In this document: in pieces, positions 35,302 to 47,074 of the stretch
Position numbering within the stretch: position 1 is the stretch's first letter
Layout: every line of letters begins with the position of its first letter
From: Pteria penguin
Lineage: Eukaryota; Mollusca; Bivalvia; Pterioida; Pteriidae
Direction: 5' to 3'
Length of the DNA: 64,000 nucleotides
Assembly (NCBI GenBank): GCA_035048485.1
Contig: CM068593.1
Span: forward strand, 1,564,455 to 1,628,454
The notes under the pieces: model-generated
What the model was told of the DNA's origin: nothing
What the model saw: the letters and a program-made list of their open reading frames with translations, nothing else
Databases searched by the model: none
Position numbers and translations under genes: made by a program

Positions 35302-36683
35302 TGACTAATTTCTCTTTATCTTCTACAGGTATTTCTTCGGAGATCCAATGTCCATAATACTCCCAGGTGTTTCACGGATTCTTTTTGTGCCTTATATATT
35401 TGAATTCTTACATAGATTTCACATGTTCGGCTTTTAAAACTACGGGATACATAAGGCCATGCTTGGACGATTTTTTTTTGCAAGATTATTATTACATAAT
35501 TATTATTATATACACACACATATATATTTCATGACTCGCGATCTCACAGCCTAAATTTTCACCGCATCCAATAAATAAACTTAGCATGATGATATGCCTG
35601 TGCGTCGATCTACGCTGATGGTATTTTCGACGCGTAAGACTACACTGATATATGACAGATAAAAATCATTTTCGTGTGTTGAAGGTGAACTTCTGAATAG
35701 CAAGTGTTGATTTAAGATTTTAGATATGAAAAACATTTGTTTCCCACGCTGTAAATGGACCCAAATTGTGCGAGTTCTTCAAACACAGTGTTTTATTACA
35801 TTCTCTTTTTACTTGTTAAAAACGGAGACTAGATGTGTGCGACGGACAGCGGCAGTGTCTCTTTGAAGTTTATTATTTCATGAAAGAGTTCTAGAGTTAA
35901 ATAGAGGGATGAATTCTTAAATAGATTTAACATGTGTGGCTTTCAAAACTACAGGTTACATAATGTAATGATTGGACGATTTTTTTTTCCGGAAAATTAG
36001 ATTATAAGTCAAAAGGATCTTTGTTTTCATTAGTGAATTGAATAAAAGATATCATGGAGCATATCTTATTTTATCAAAATTTTATTTAAATAAAATATCA
36101 ATTTCCGAAAATTATGTACCAAAATAAACATGATCACGATTTACAAAAATCTAATAAATACGTACATATCTTTCTCGTGATTTCAGATGTGTAAACAAGT
36201 GACAAGTTTTTGGTTGCTTATTTATTTTTTATTTTATTCCATGAATATACATTTTATTTAATATTAAAATCTGTACTTTTAAATCATTCCATGAATTGTT
36301 GAGTATCAAGTTCAATTGAGAAACCTATTTGTTATTTGAACAAATGTGAAAAGTCATTAACTCATGAAGCGTAGGGCAAACTCTGGGGCTACCTAAAGGG
36401 GAACATAAAAGTAACACGTTGCTTAGTGGTAGAGTGTTTTACAACATTTATAACCATGCGCATATGATATTTTCCATAAATTAAATTAATCATGTATAAA
36501 ATGATAAGTTATTCTTTTTATTTAATTGGGTTTAAGAAAAGAATTTACATGCATATTATTGGAAATGATGTCGAGAACACTGCGATTGCATTTCTAAAGT
36601 ATCCTGCATGCAATTGTAGGAATACGTCCCAGCACTGACATACTTTGACCATTTCATCGGTCCCCATGCTAGCCTAGTTTTTT

Positions 36684-36714
36684 GGCGTACCCACGCTATT
36701 GTTTGGTATATAAA
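36684..36714 (+). promoter_or_regulatory. Inward promoter of the left arm
   Basis: GGCGTACCCACGCT (36684-36697) sits nine bases before TATATAAA (36707-36714). The same 14-mer and TATA box occur inverted in the right arm. This module is conserved better than flanking arm sequence. Confidence 0.55.
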
Positions 36715-36754
36715 TTCTCGCGTTTGGGTTTGTCTTGTATGACTTAGATGAGCG

Positions 36755-36946
36755 AAAAGTTAACATATCGATAATGAACACGTCTTTATAAACTCCAGAG
36801 GTGAAGCAACTATTGGTAGTGCCAAATGCCCAAAAGAAGAAAAGATGGAGAAAGAGAAATTTTTACTAAAACAACGAGAAATCGACAATGGACTGTGTCA
36901 GAATAAGCTAATCACGAGATAGAAAAGAAGACAAAGCTGTCCAAAG
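36755..36946 (+). pseudogene. Left-arm copy of the basic ORF, inactivated
   Basis: Aligned to the 79-codon frame at 40600-40361. The first ATG is ATA here, and a second ATG runs into TAA five codons later; small gaps and further stops follow. The KKRWRKRN-type coding stretch is still recognisable as nucleotide similarity. Confidence 0.55.
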
Positions 36947-37545
36947 AAACATTGACTGCGGTGAGGAAAAAATACTGCAACATAATGTACAGATTAAATA
37001 CGAGTGTAAAGGGAGAAGGCCTGGAAGAATTGAAAAAGAACATGAAATACGCATACGACTTTACACAGGTGTATTTAATTAAACAATATGCCGAGGTACT
37101 CATGGATAGAATGAATTGTCGAAGGATCACAACGTTCAGTTCCAAGATGGGTGGGATCGATTTCCGGGAATGTCTCAACGCCGCCAATACCAGTCAAGCC
37201 TTTGATGTCGTATATGACGCATGAATGGACATGATCTACGAGATGAAACAAACCACCGATAATTCCGAATACAAGAAATTTAAATACAGAGAGGAGGAAG
37301 ACACTTACGATTCGATACCATAAACTCCTCAGTGGCATTTAGTATTTGACAACACGCAAGACGACTGTCGCTAAGTGAAGTACATTGTCGTTCATCCCAA
37401 TTGTCTGGAAGAACTCGATCATTTCAATCAAGAAATATTACATATCTGTCTCAAGTGTAGACGATATAACGAAGTATTACACCAAAACGAAGGACGAAAG
37501 ACAACCAAGGACAAAAGGACGACCAAGGTGACATGTATATATTAG
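36925..37545 (+). pseudogene. Degraded ORF in the element interior, unrecognised family
   Basis: A single frame stays protein-like for about 200 codons but is broken by in-frame stops at 37222-37224, 37321-37323, 37372-37374 and 37543-37545. The first part is Lys-rich and helical (MYRLNTSVKGEGLEELKKNM), with DRMNCRRIT later. The last part has HPNCLEEL and ICLKCRRYNEVL, where two Cys pairs could bind metal. Continuity of one frame across stops argues for an ancestral gene and not chance. I do not recognise the family. Confidence 0.45.
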
Positions 37546-37587
37546 TGCCTGCGTAACACTCTGTATCATTTCATCATGCTATCACTC

Positions 37588-37740
37588 TTACAACGCTTGA
37601 GGAGTTGGTTTAGCTTGACCATTCTTAGAAGATCCAACTGGAGGAACATTTTGGGTCAGGTGACGCGTTTGTAAGACTTTCACGAAATAATTGATAGCAT
37701 GTTTAGCGACGGCAGATGGTCTGAAAAAAGACTGTATGTC
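37588..37740 (-). other. Short coding-like stretch on the minus strand of the element interior
   Basis: About 50 codons open between a TAA and a terminal TAA, reading PSAVAKHAINYFVKVLQ and ending PTPQAL. It overlaps no larger frame and has no start codon at its head. A polyadenylation-like AATAAA at about 37888 is on the opposite strand. It could be the 3' end of a gene convergent with the one at 36925. Confidence 0.2.
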
Positions 37741-38159
37741 TTAGAACTAGAGACTTGTATCCTCGTTTCCGCGATCCCGCATTCATGCTCTCGGTTGACA
37801 GAGTAGTGAAAGATAGACTCATGAAATTGAAAACCAGTGATTTTTGTATAGTGGTGTTACGTTCATATATATAAAAACATGTTCTAATAAAAGTTTTAAT
37901 TTAATCAAAATTCTCTTTTTTCTTGATCTAGACATGGCTGTGTGATGTCTAGGCAAGTCAAATCTCGAGTAGAACCCCTAAATAAATCGACATTGGAGTG
38001 ACCTTTTCCAAGGAAGAGATTGATTTGTTTTGACATTGGAGTGACATTTCTCAAGTACATTGTGACGAGGTGTTTACTTAGATGCCAGTGTCGATGTCAC
38101 ATGAAAGCTTGGCTGGAGTTCGACATTTCTCATTCGCTTTAGAATTGTCATCCTACAGT

Positions 38160-38740
38160 TGTTTGACAAAACAGTCAACCTCTGACATTGGGAGGTACTC
38201 CTAGATCTATTAGTAGATGCTTATCGTTGGAAAAGGAAAGGAGTACCGGCAGACAGTGACACAACAGGATTTATGGCGTACTCAGAACCTCTACATATAC
38301 TCCTACATTCGTTCTTACACACGGACCAGGACGAAAATTGAGACACACTTCTGGATCTGTTGGAAGAAAACTAAGAACGGAGAAGACGTACATGTAATTA
38401 GGAAAAGGAATCGCCACCCATGAACTTATAAAAGCACGCTGAACGTACGGAGGTACTCACTTTTCTGTCAGGAAAACAGATAGACTGGGGCATTTAGACA
38501 CCCTACATGATCTGATCGTAGAGACCGATCGATAGAAGATGGAGCTAGAAGAAAAAAATGATAGTCGACATCGAGTCGGAGATCACGGAAGAAGAAGAAG
38601 TAAAACCAGACATCAAACGGAAATAAAGCTAGAGCCCATGAAAGAACAACTCATGCACGAATCGACAGACCCTAGACGAAGTACGAAACTAAAGAAACCA
38701 TGGACATGCCAATTTTGTCGATGAAAACAATGACATTAAA
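38160..38740 (+). pseudogene. Second degraded interior ORF with acidic and Cys-containing tail
   Basis: Coding-like patches in shifting frames: HWEVLLDLLVDAYRWKRKG and YSEPLHILLHSFLHTDQDEN near 38185-38340, an acidic ESEITEEEEVKPDIK patch near 38570-38625, and a terminal KPWTCQFCR just before TGA (38721-38723). Stops and shifts separate them. Family unknown. The C-x2-C ending resembles a truncated zinc finger. Confidence 0.35.
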
Positions 38741-38919
38741 AGGCCCTCATATGGGCCACCCATATCGTTAGAAAAGTAGCTAATCGCTGATGCATAAAGT
38801 TTGATAAACAACCTTTTGTTTACTTTTCGTGAAATCTGTTTGCTCCTTAAATGGACCGTTTTAATTATTTAAAGCGTTTAAAACGTTTTGAAACTCGTTA
38901 GTTGACGGCACGTAAGTGT

Positions 38920-39395
38920 GACAGTGGCGGTGATGGCGGAGACGCCGACAGTGATGACTCAAGCCGCTGCTGCTTTGGCGGCGGCGATGACTCATGCTGC
39001 AACTGCAGCGGTAGTGGTGATGGCATCGGCGACGTGGATGGTGGTGACTGTTACCGCTACCGCGGTCACGGTGATGACTCAAGCCGCAACAGCAGCGATG
39101 GCAGTGATGGCAGGCGCAGCGGTGGTGGTGGTGACTGTTACCACAGCCGCGGTGGCGGTGATGACTCAAGCCGCCACAGCAGCGATGGCAGTGATGCAAG
39201 GCGCAGCGGTGTTGGTAATGACTGTTGTCGCTGCAGTGGCGGCAACGATGACAAACCACAACTGCAGTGGTGACGGTAATGACTCAAGCCGCCACAGCAG
39301 CGATGGCGATGATGGCAGCCTCAGCAGTGCTGATTCTGACTGTTGCCGCCAATGCGGCGGCGTGGTGACTCTTGCCACCTCTGCGGCGTGACTTC
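38920..39395. repeat. GC-rich trinucleotide-like tandem repeat, 87 bp higher-order period
   Basis: Codon-like GGT/GCA/GCC-rich sequence with the anchor GATGACTCAAGCCGC at 38954, 39074, 39161 and (GTAATGACTC) 39276, plus a variant at 38987; spacings 33, 87, 87 and 118. Three frames stay open across it: one Ala/Val/Thr-rich, one Gly/Asp/Ser-rich on +, and a His/Cys-rich one on -. Multiple open frames are what a G/C-biased triplet repeat gives by itself, so no CDS is called. Confidence 0.8.
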
Positions 39396-39569
39396 ACGCA
39401 TCTTTTCATGAAGGTGTTGTCGATGTCTAAAACCATCCATGACAGTCGGAGCATTGAACATATTCAAGTGTCGGCGTTCAGTCGATAATAGGGGAATTTT
39501 TGGTACGAGTTATACCGTTTTATAGAATGACAACACGGTAGACATTTATTTATTTGATTCTAACTGGCA

Positions 39570-39875
39570 TTGCACAAACTGATACGAGTTTTACTATTCA
39601 ATAGATGCTGTCGCCGAATAATTGGTGATCAATATATCTGTTTATTATCTAACACTGACGTAATCCTACGATCGCATGCAGGATGCCTTAGAAATGTGAT
39701 CATAATATTTTCGATTAACGACAAAAGAATACTGATATTTTTTCATCCAGGACTGCTTCCTTTCTTTGTCCTATGTCACATTGTTAAAACAACATTGGCT
39801 AAATCTGACTACAGTGAACGGAGCATCAATCAGTTCGCACACAAATTTCTGAATACTCACAGAGTCTCAGAATAA
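39570..39875 (+). other. Open frame without ATG in the element interior
   Basis: 101 codons from a TTG to TAA, hydrophobic (RNVIIIFSINDKRILIFFHP), no recognisable domain. It may be the remnant of an interior gene or chance. From 39900 to 40360 I see nothing. Confidence 0.15.
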
Positions 39876-40360
39876 AAAATTCTCTGCTGAGGCATTTCAT
39901 CAAAATAGCACGTGCTCGTATCTGTCCGGGTTACAGTTAGGGCAGGTTAGTGCCCCAATTTGATTTTGATGATCCTACCACATCTGGCAGAACTGCACCT
40001 CGTCCAGCTCTTTACTAATCAGTCCATTAACCATCGACATACATTATTTCAGTTGATTCTATTGCGTCAAATTTAAAGCAATAGCCGTTTTACTTGGAAA
40101 GAGATCCGTCTTTCCGCTAAGAATGAACCATTGTCTGATGTTGACGCATGGGTATCCACTTCGGAGATTCATGTAATGATTTGCTGCTAAATGCACAATG
40201 ACGTTGACGGTTTCATCGTTGAATTTTTCTAAGGAATCATCTTCCTGAGTGAGGTGGCGACCGACTATCTTATTTCATTTCTCGAGATTTAACGAAATCC
40301 CTTTCTTAGTTGGTTAGCTGTTGCTTTCTCATGTGCACCAACGTTTTGTCTCTGAATCGA

Positions 40361-40600
40361 TCAACTATCATGTAGCATCCGTTTCCGAGATGCAATTGAC
40401 ACATCGGAGCGTCTTTGGACAGCTTGTCTTCTTTTCTCTATCGTGATTGGCTTTTTTTCTGACACAGTAACGTCGGATGTCGATTTCTCCTTGTCTTTAG
40501 TAAAATTTCTCTTTCTCCATCTATTCTTCTTCGCGGTATTTGGCACTACCAAAAATGGTTTCACCTCTGGAGTTGATAAAGTGGTGTTCATTATCGACAT
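40361..40600 (-). CDS. Basic 79-aa ORF driven by the right-arm inward promoter, unknown function
   Basis: Starts at an ATG 57 bases downstream of the TATA box at 40664-40657 and ends in TGA. The protein is strongly basic with clusters KKNRWRKRN, EKRRQAVQRR and SRKRM, and Ser/Thr-rich between; it has no signal peptide or membrane segment. Such a composition fits a nucleic-acid-binding or nucleolar protein, but that is inference only. The left-arm copy is dead, so this is the sole intact version. It lies inside the repeat arm and faces the interior. I recognise no family. Confidence 0.4.
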   Translation of the reverse strand: MSIMNTTLSTPEVKPFLVVPNTAKKNRWRKRNFTKDKEKSTSDVTVSEKKPITIEKRRQAVQRRSDVSIASRKRMLHDS

Positions 40601-42246
40601 GTTAATTCTTCGCTAGATTAAGGCTGACAGATACAAGACAAACCCAAACGCGAGTATTTATATACCAAACCGTAGCGTGGGTACGCCAAAAATAGGTTAG
40701 AGTGGGGACGCTTTTACTTACTGATAGCGTCGGTACGCTTCCTACGCTTACTCTGTGACCTTGGCACAGAAAAAGAAAGCCAACCGTCGATCACCGTCGG
40801 TATGCGATGACATGAGAGCAAAAGGTCAGCGTGGCGTGGTGACGTGAACAAAGTAGATCAGTGTTGGGATAACTATCAGTCATCATCATTTATACATGCT
40901 TGTTTTTATTTAAATAAAAAAAACCCTATGCGCATGATTGCAGATGTTGTAAAACCTTTTACTACTAGGCAACCTGTTACTTTTTCGTTCCGCTTTAGTT
41001 GGCCCCAAAGTTCTTAGCCGTATGCTTCGTGAGTTAATAACTTTTAACATCTGCGCTATTAATAAATATGTTTATAAATATGAAAGGAACTCGTAAGCGA
41101 TACTCAAATATTCATTGATGGAATTATTTGTAAGTGAAGATTATATATATATATATAATCATCACTTTTTACATACCTGAAATTATGAAATGTAAGTATT
41201 TACTCGATTTTGGTTAATCGTGATTATTTTTATTTTAGCACATAATATACTGAAATTTATAGTCGTCATTTAAATAGAATATTGATACAATAATGATATC
41301 TGTATTCAATTCTATTATCAAAACAAAATAATCTAATCTTGCAAAAAAAAAAAAAAAAAAAAAAAAAAATTCGTCCAAGCATGGCAATATGTATCCCGTA
41401 GTTTTAAAAGCCGAAAACATGAAATCCGACCCTTGAGTCACAGACGGGGAACGAATATAAGTGAAATAGTGGGTGCCTTGTTAGCTGTAGTGTCTTTGTG
41501 TTTTATACATATCTTTGTCTTTTGTCTGGTTATACAATAGGACAATCAATGGTTAAGTTTTTTCAGGTCATCATATTTTTATAAACAGTAAATGTTTCAA
41601 CGATAAATTATAAACAAAATAGTCACATTAACTCAACTATATAGATAGATTGACAAAAGTCCTAAACATCAGTTCCTGAATTATATAAAGGTACATGATT
41701 TAAAAAAAAAACCAAGTGCAATATCTCGATTAAATTCCAATACATGTAAACATTGACAAATGATATCATAAAAATTATTCACAAACACGGGTTATTATTA
41801 TTTTACCTATTGAAACAAATAGAATTCCCTATGCATAATACTAAGAATAACAATCATTATTATATGAGTCAGTCTTTGCTCCATTGACCTGGTTTCCATT
41901 TCCACATGTGTGTCATTAAACTATCTTACAAATGCACTATAAAGCATAGTAGGTGAAGAGCGTGCCAAGTTTTTATTTCCTTGAACTAAGATGCATACAT
42001 CTTATTGAGAAACCAGTGCATAAACATAACTACGATATAATCACATGGGCATGCATTTTACAGTTATATCTCACTGATTATAACATATTCGAAATTAGAG
42101 GTTGGGTTTAATAAGTTGTTTAAACTATGTTCAATTGGTACTGTCATAAAGCTTGGCTAATTTGTTTCGATAAAATCATTACTAATATCAATAATCAACT
42201 CAATTTCACTCCCACAAATGAGTTTTGCTGCATAGCACAATACACT
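40415..42246 (-). repeat. Right inverted arm
   Basis: Complement of the left arm without the three left-specific segments. It contains a 28-base poly-A (41342-41369) where the left has a poly-T of about 9 at the equivalent place, and a short TA tract near 41146. Confidence 0.85.
40657..40687 (-). promoter_or_regulatory. Inward promoter of the right arm
   Basis: Read on the minus strand: GGCGTACCCACGCT (40687-40674), nine bases, then TATATAAA (40664-40657). Mirrors the left-arm module. Confidence 0.55.
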
Positions 42247-42328
42247 ACATATATATACTACCGCCTGCGCTATAAATAACACTAGCTAGAGAGTAAATAG
42301 CCTCTACAGAATGGCGGTGCGCAGTTGT

Positions 42329-42347
42329 CTCTTCGCACAGCGAAGAG
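42329..42347. other. Perfect 8 bp hairpin CTCTTCGC-ACA-GCGAAGAG
   Basis: Lies 83 bp beyond the right terminus of the inverted-repeat element, inside a GC-richer patch (42305-42365) that also holds the palindrome GACTGCAGTC. It does not match the histone 3' stem-loop. Role unknown. Confidence 0.6.
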
Positions 42348-42369
42348 CAGGTGACTGCAGTCTATCTAA

Positions 42370-45279
42370 ATAAAGATGATATGTATATATTACAAAGTCT
42401 TCCCTATATTTGGAAAAGTTAGCACGACGGCGTAGAAAATGGCAGCTTAGAAAGTTTTCAAATCGTCTACAAAATTTAATGTGGATATAAAGGACGATAG
42501 CATGGATTAAGACAGAATCTTAGATTGAATGCATGAAAAATAAATTAAGTAGAACTCACATGTGAAATTTTTATTCCAAATCAACCAATAAATTACGATT
42601 GTGATTCACAATCGGCTTGCGTCATTACGGCGTACGGCATGGTGTTGTAGCCCTTACAAAAGTGCACATACAGTAAGTGAGGGAATAATAACTAGTGTGT
42701 TAGGACGATATATGGAAGCTGATAGCTCTAGTATCAGTGTTAGTAGCGTAGACAAAAACTGTAACCTCGACCATATATTAAAACAAATTAAGCATAGAAT
42801 GGTGATGGTGTTCGATTGATTTCAAAGGTACATTCTTTGTGATAAGAAATTTGACGTATTTCTGCAAGAATGACGTAAATAACAATAAAATGCTATTATG
42901 ATGTCATAATCAATACTCTTTATAACCCTTGACTTCCTCATGAAAATGGACCCATCAGGAAACTGTTTACCATACATCTTACTTATTGATAAAGCCCCAC
43001 CGGAGAGTTATGTTGCCCATTAACAACGTTCATTCTCATTTTAATATGGTATGATATATGGATGTTGGTGCTTAGGCTTTCATCTTTACTCTATTCCAAA
43101 AATTATCGAATATCAACAAAAATGATGACAACTGGTCAGTTTTTGCTACTTTTGACAGCTATAAATCAAATTTAGTTCGACGCATTTGTGGCTCTACAAG
43201 CCCTTGATTTATGCAAATTAATGCATCTAAAACAGTTATTAATATTTTTCAGTTTGATTTCATGATTGTGGTATGCATATGCAGACGAGGTTTTCTGAAT
43301 AGGGTCTGTGACTTTAACTTTCTTTATAACACCTTTTACATTGTACATGTGATATGAAACATCCGAAACAGAAATCTCCTGAGATTTTGCAATATGCGGG
43401 TATTATATAGCAGGATATGTCTTTTCTTTACCGGTAAAACATGTCTAGAGCAGTACTAAAGAGAATCTATTTTGTCATGCTCACTGCTTCAACTCCGTAT
43501 AAAAATAATAAATATACGTCCACGACGTCATTGGAATTATAGTCTACTGAAAACCGAGGAACAAAATTTTGAGTAAATATTACTTATGCAAGAACGGTTA
43601 AATGCAAATTATTTAACATGCTGGTTGTTTATTTATTATTTATTTTTTTTTACATATTCAAATTTTATCCTAGCTGTTTGCAATCACATGACTGCTATAT
43701 ATAGCATATGTAGTATTAGCAACAAACATTGAAATCTTGCAAGGATATGTTACCCAATTTGGTATCAAATCTTGTTGTAAACAATAAAAGGAGGGCTATC
43801 ATTATATTTATAGCTGTGCAAAAATCATAAGATGCTTAATTGTGTATAAATACTAAAGTGGAGTTGTAAACTGGTGTAATTTTACAATAAATAGTCTAAT
43901 GAAATTGAAATTCTATTGAAACTATCAATTCTATAAGTTAGGTCCAGCAAGACGAATTTAAAAAAGATGTAGGACAGTGTTTATTCGTAATTACACAAGT
44001 AGAATTGCAGAAAGGTTGCACTAAAGCATTTTTCTTGGCATGTTGATTGTTGATTGCAATTTAGCCCCGCTTCATATAATGCACTGAGCCATATAATTGT
44101 GTATTGCCTAAACACAGCTGCATCATGCCAATATGTTCAAAGTTGTGGAGGTGGATATCCTTTTGAAGACGTGAACGAATGGTATACATAGCTGTTTATA
44201 TCATATCACATTTTGAATCTGTTGTCGTCGTTTAAAACATGGGATTTTATGATAGTTTTCAATCATATGTGTGTCAAACATATATCCCTCCCCCAGTCCC
44301 AAAATTGTGTATGCGCAAGCGCAATATTTTACGTAAAACGTAGTCTTGTCCTATGGTTCTTTTCATTCTTGCGTTGCAAGGAATCGTGAGACAAGGCTAC
44401 GTGGAAGGGTCTGAAAATTTCAGCCATTTTGAATCGGTTATACAGAATTTCAACAGGTTAGTTTTTTTTTTTTTTTGTTCATGTGAAGAATAATGTCGCG
44501 TTTATGTTTATTAGATTTTTCATATAAATTTACTTTATTGTGTCAAGTATAGTGAAGGTTAACAGAAAACAACAAATTACACAGGAACGCTGCCATCAGA
44601 AATGGAGGAAAGTCTATTAAATTTCGCTCACCGTCCAAATAAAAACACAGAAGCTAAATGTAATTGAGCTATGTGCATTTAAAATTTCACGAGAGTTATC
44701 TGCGTTATTTGTCGGAGTGTTTAGCGAGGTGTACTAATTACAGCGCAACTTAGAGTTTTTCCTCTCTCCACTGCATTTTATCCCCTTTAAATTAGACGTC
44801 TTACTTTTTGCTGAACATACCAACGCCTGCTTCCAACAGTTGAATCAGTAGAGATCTGCATGCATTTTACAGAAATCTGATATAACTTTAACATGAATAA
44901 ATTAATTGTTCAGTCTGTGACCCACTTTTTGTTGAAACTACCTTTATAACTCACGATCCTGTCGTTTAAGATCAACATTATTCGTTACTAGCCATTTTGT
45001 GCATTGTTTATTTTCTATATGCATAACAATCAGATAGTGGCATTCCATTGGCTGTCATGATTTAGAACATTTATTGTGCATTTTACAATAATCTTTATTA
45101 TTGTATTTGTAATGAAAAGCTATGGATGACTGTAATATTGACACTTTTGTAGTAATTGAAATGATTTTGAAATAAATAGAATACAGGGAAATAAATAAAG
45201 AAAGAAAGAAATAACTCAAGGCCGGCAGATTTCTATGCAAGTCATATAATGAAAGTTTCTTCTTCAAAATGTACAGTTA

Positions 45280-45319
<40 letters not shown>

Positions 45320-45620
45320 TTCATATTAAATTTTTCTTTGTTTACAGAAATATAAGGAAGGGAGTTGTCGTCGTTTTGATTTAGAATATTTTCTTCTGTT
45401 TTATTCTTTTTATCAATTTATTATTCCACTTAATTGTCATTATTATTATTTATTTATATTTTGGAGCGTGAGAGGATTCGATGGGGTAGTGGTTCTTTCT
45501 ATTTCTTCAAAAAGTATAGACATTTAAATTGTTGATCTCTTCAAATGAAATGAGGAGGAAAGTACATTTCTCCCTTCTTCTTTTATTTCTACATCCCTGT
45601 CTTTCATACCAGCAGTTTTG
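42370..45620. other. No supported gene
   Basis: AT-rich. A 72-codon frame at 42601 and others lack starts or domains. Simple repeats: poly-T at about 44461-44476 and (ATTT)n at 45284-45320. Confidence 0.5.
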
Positions 45621-45621
45621 T

Positions 45622-45622
<1 letters not shown>

Positions 45623-45680
<58 letters not shown>
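45623..45680. repeat. (GA)n microsatellite followed by poly-G
   Basis: 29 GA units, then AAAGAGGGGGGGGG. Confidence 0.95.
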
Positions 45681-45686
<6 letters not shown>

Positions 45687-45689
45687 GGG

Positions 45690-46609
45690 GGGGGCGTAAT
45701 GTGAACATACTGATGTTCATTTTCTTTATGAAACTTATCTTTATACAGGATTTTATTGTGAAACGTCGAAAACTTCAAAGACTTTCCAGCTGATTAAAAC
45801 AACAACAACAACAAAAAAAAAAAAAAACCTTATTGATTCAAACAGAACCTAATCCGACTACCTAATAAGCTGATTAGGGATAAGACATTAATGAACTGGT
45901 TGTTTAATTAGAATAAAGTTGGCATGCAAACAATGACAGAAATAAATGTTCTGTCTGAAATTACATGCTCTATTTCTTACTTCTCCTTTACCGAAAGCAG
46001 GTTGCGTTTGTGAAACACTAATGTTTTTTAACAGTAACAAAGTCAAACAAATGTTGATCAACAATGTCCAACGTTGTGCAGCAGTCAAATAATGCCGCAT
46101 GTGGTTGAATTCTAAATAAAGCTTGGATTAGAATATATTTCCTTTGCTGGACAGAATTATATTCAAATTTAACGCACACATGTTGAGAAGACCTAAACAC
46201 AATAAGAAAGTTAGGGCATGAAAAGATAATTAAATAAATATATAAATGTGAAAATTGCAAAGAGATCTAGCGAAGCATGTAAAGATGTATCACCGCTACC
46301 TCTCATAGACTGTAGAAAGAAAATGAAAGAATTGCTGTATAGATACCTATTCCATATCGTTTGCATTTAAATTTGAAAATGTAGACACGGATTTAATATA
46401 TGAAGGATATGTTATTTTACTGCTTTCCTGTTTTATTTTTCAATACACAAAGAAAAAGAAAACATGAGTAAATGTATAAGTTAATGAGTTAATAAATACC
46501 AAAATAATTGGATAACTAAATAAATAAATGAAGAAATAATTGTATGAAGATTTTGAAGAAGAACATTCTAAAGAACACCTTCACTACATAACTTGCCTAG
46601 AATTATCAA

Positions 46610-46645
<36 letters not shown>

Positions 46646-46890
46646 TCTGTGTGTGTTATCTGACATGCCTTTCCATTTAACTTTAATTATCTCATGAGTT
46701 TAAAAATACCCAATAAATTAATAAGAGACGCGTCAAATCACAAAAAAGAATCTTTCAAAAGAATCCAATACTATCAGTATTCCTGCAATTCACAGCTTTT
46801 CATTACAAATACAAGAAAAAATACTGTTGTGAAATGGATTAAATGTGTATAATTTGCTCAAATAATTTAGTCGGACACCCAGAAGTTAAT
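45690..46890. other. No supported gene
   Basis: AT-rich; (TC)n at 46610-46647. Frames found are short and domain-free. Confidence 0.5.
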
Positions 46891-46896
46891 CTTCGA

Positions 46897-46940
46897 TTGT
46901 CTCCATGGTGACTTCTGCCACATAACTGAGCTAGTAACTA
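46897..46940 (+). repeat. Dispersed repeat D, short fragment
   Basis: 'ctccatggtgacttctgccacataactgagc-agtaac' matches 21500-21535 and 53672-53709. It stops where the inverted-repeat element at 46944 begins. Confidence 0.6.
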
Positions 46941-46943
46941 TCT

Positions 46944-47072
46944 ATCCTCCGTAACCCCGCGGATGCAACTCTTGAGTTTTATCATGCTACGAACGACCAA
47001 TGAGAGGCGACGTTGAAGGTGTACTTGTCGAAGTTTAATTTGCATCTGGGTTGGGGGTCACGGAGGATGGAA
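46944..47072. mobile_element. Second MITE type, 129 bp
   Basis: Left end ATCCTCCGTAACCCC, right end GGGGGTCACGGAGGAT, followed inward by GATGCAA / TTGCATC. It is inserted in a repeat D fragment, which continues to 46940. No clear target duplication. Confidence 0.6.
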
Positions 47073-47074
47073 AA

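Noticed and set aside
38861..39391. Three long overlapping frames (123, 157 and 132 codons) in the GC-rich repeat
   Set aside because: A triplet-biased repeat keeps several frames open on both strands; compositions (Ala/Val/Thr, Gly/Asp/Ser, His/Cys) follow from the repeat and not from a protein family.
42329..42347. Histone mRNA 3' stem-loop
   Set aside because: The stem is 8 bp with a 3-base loop and lacks the GGCTCTTTTCAGAGCC-type consensus; no histone gene nearby.
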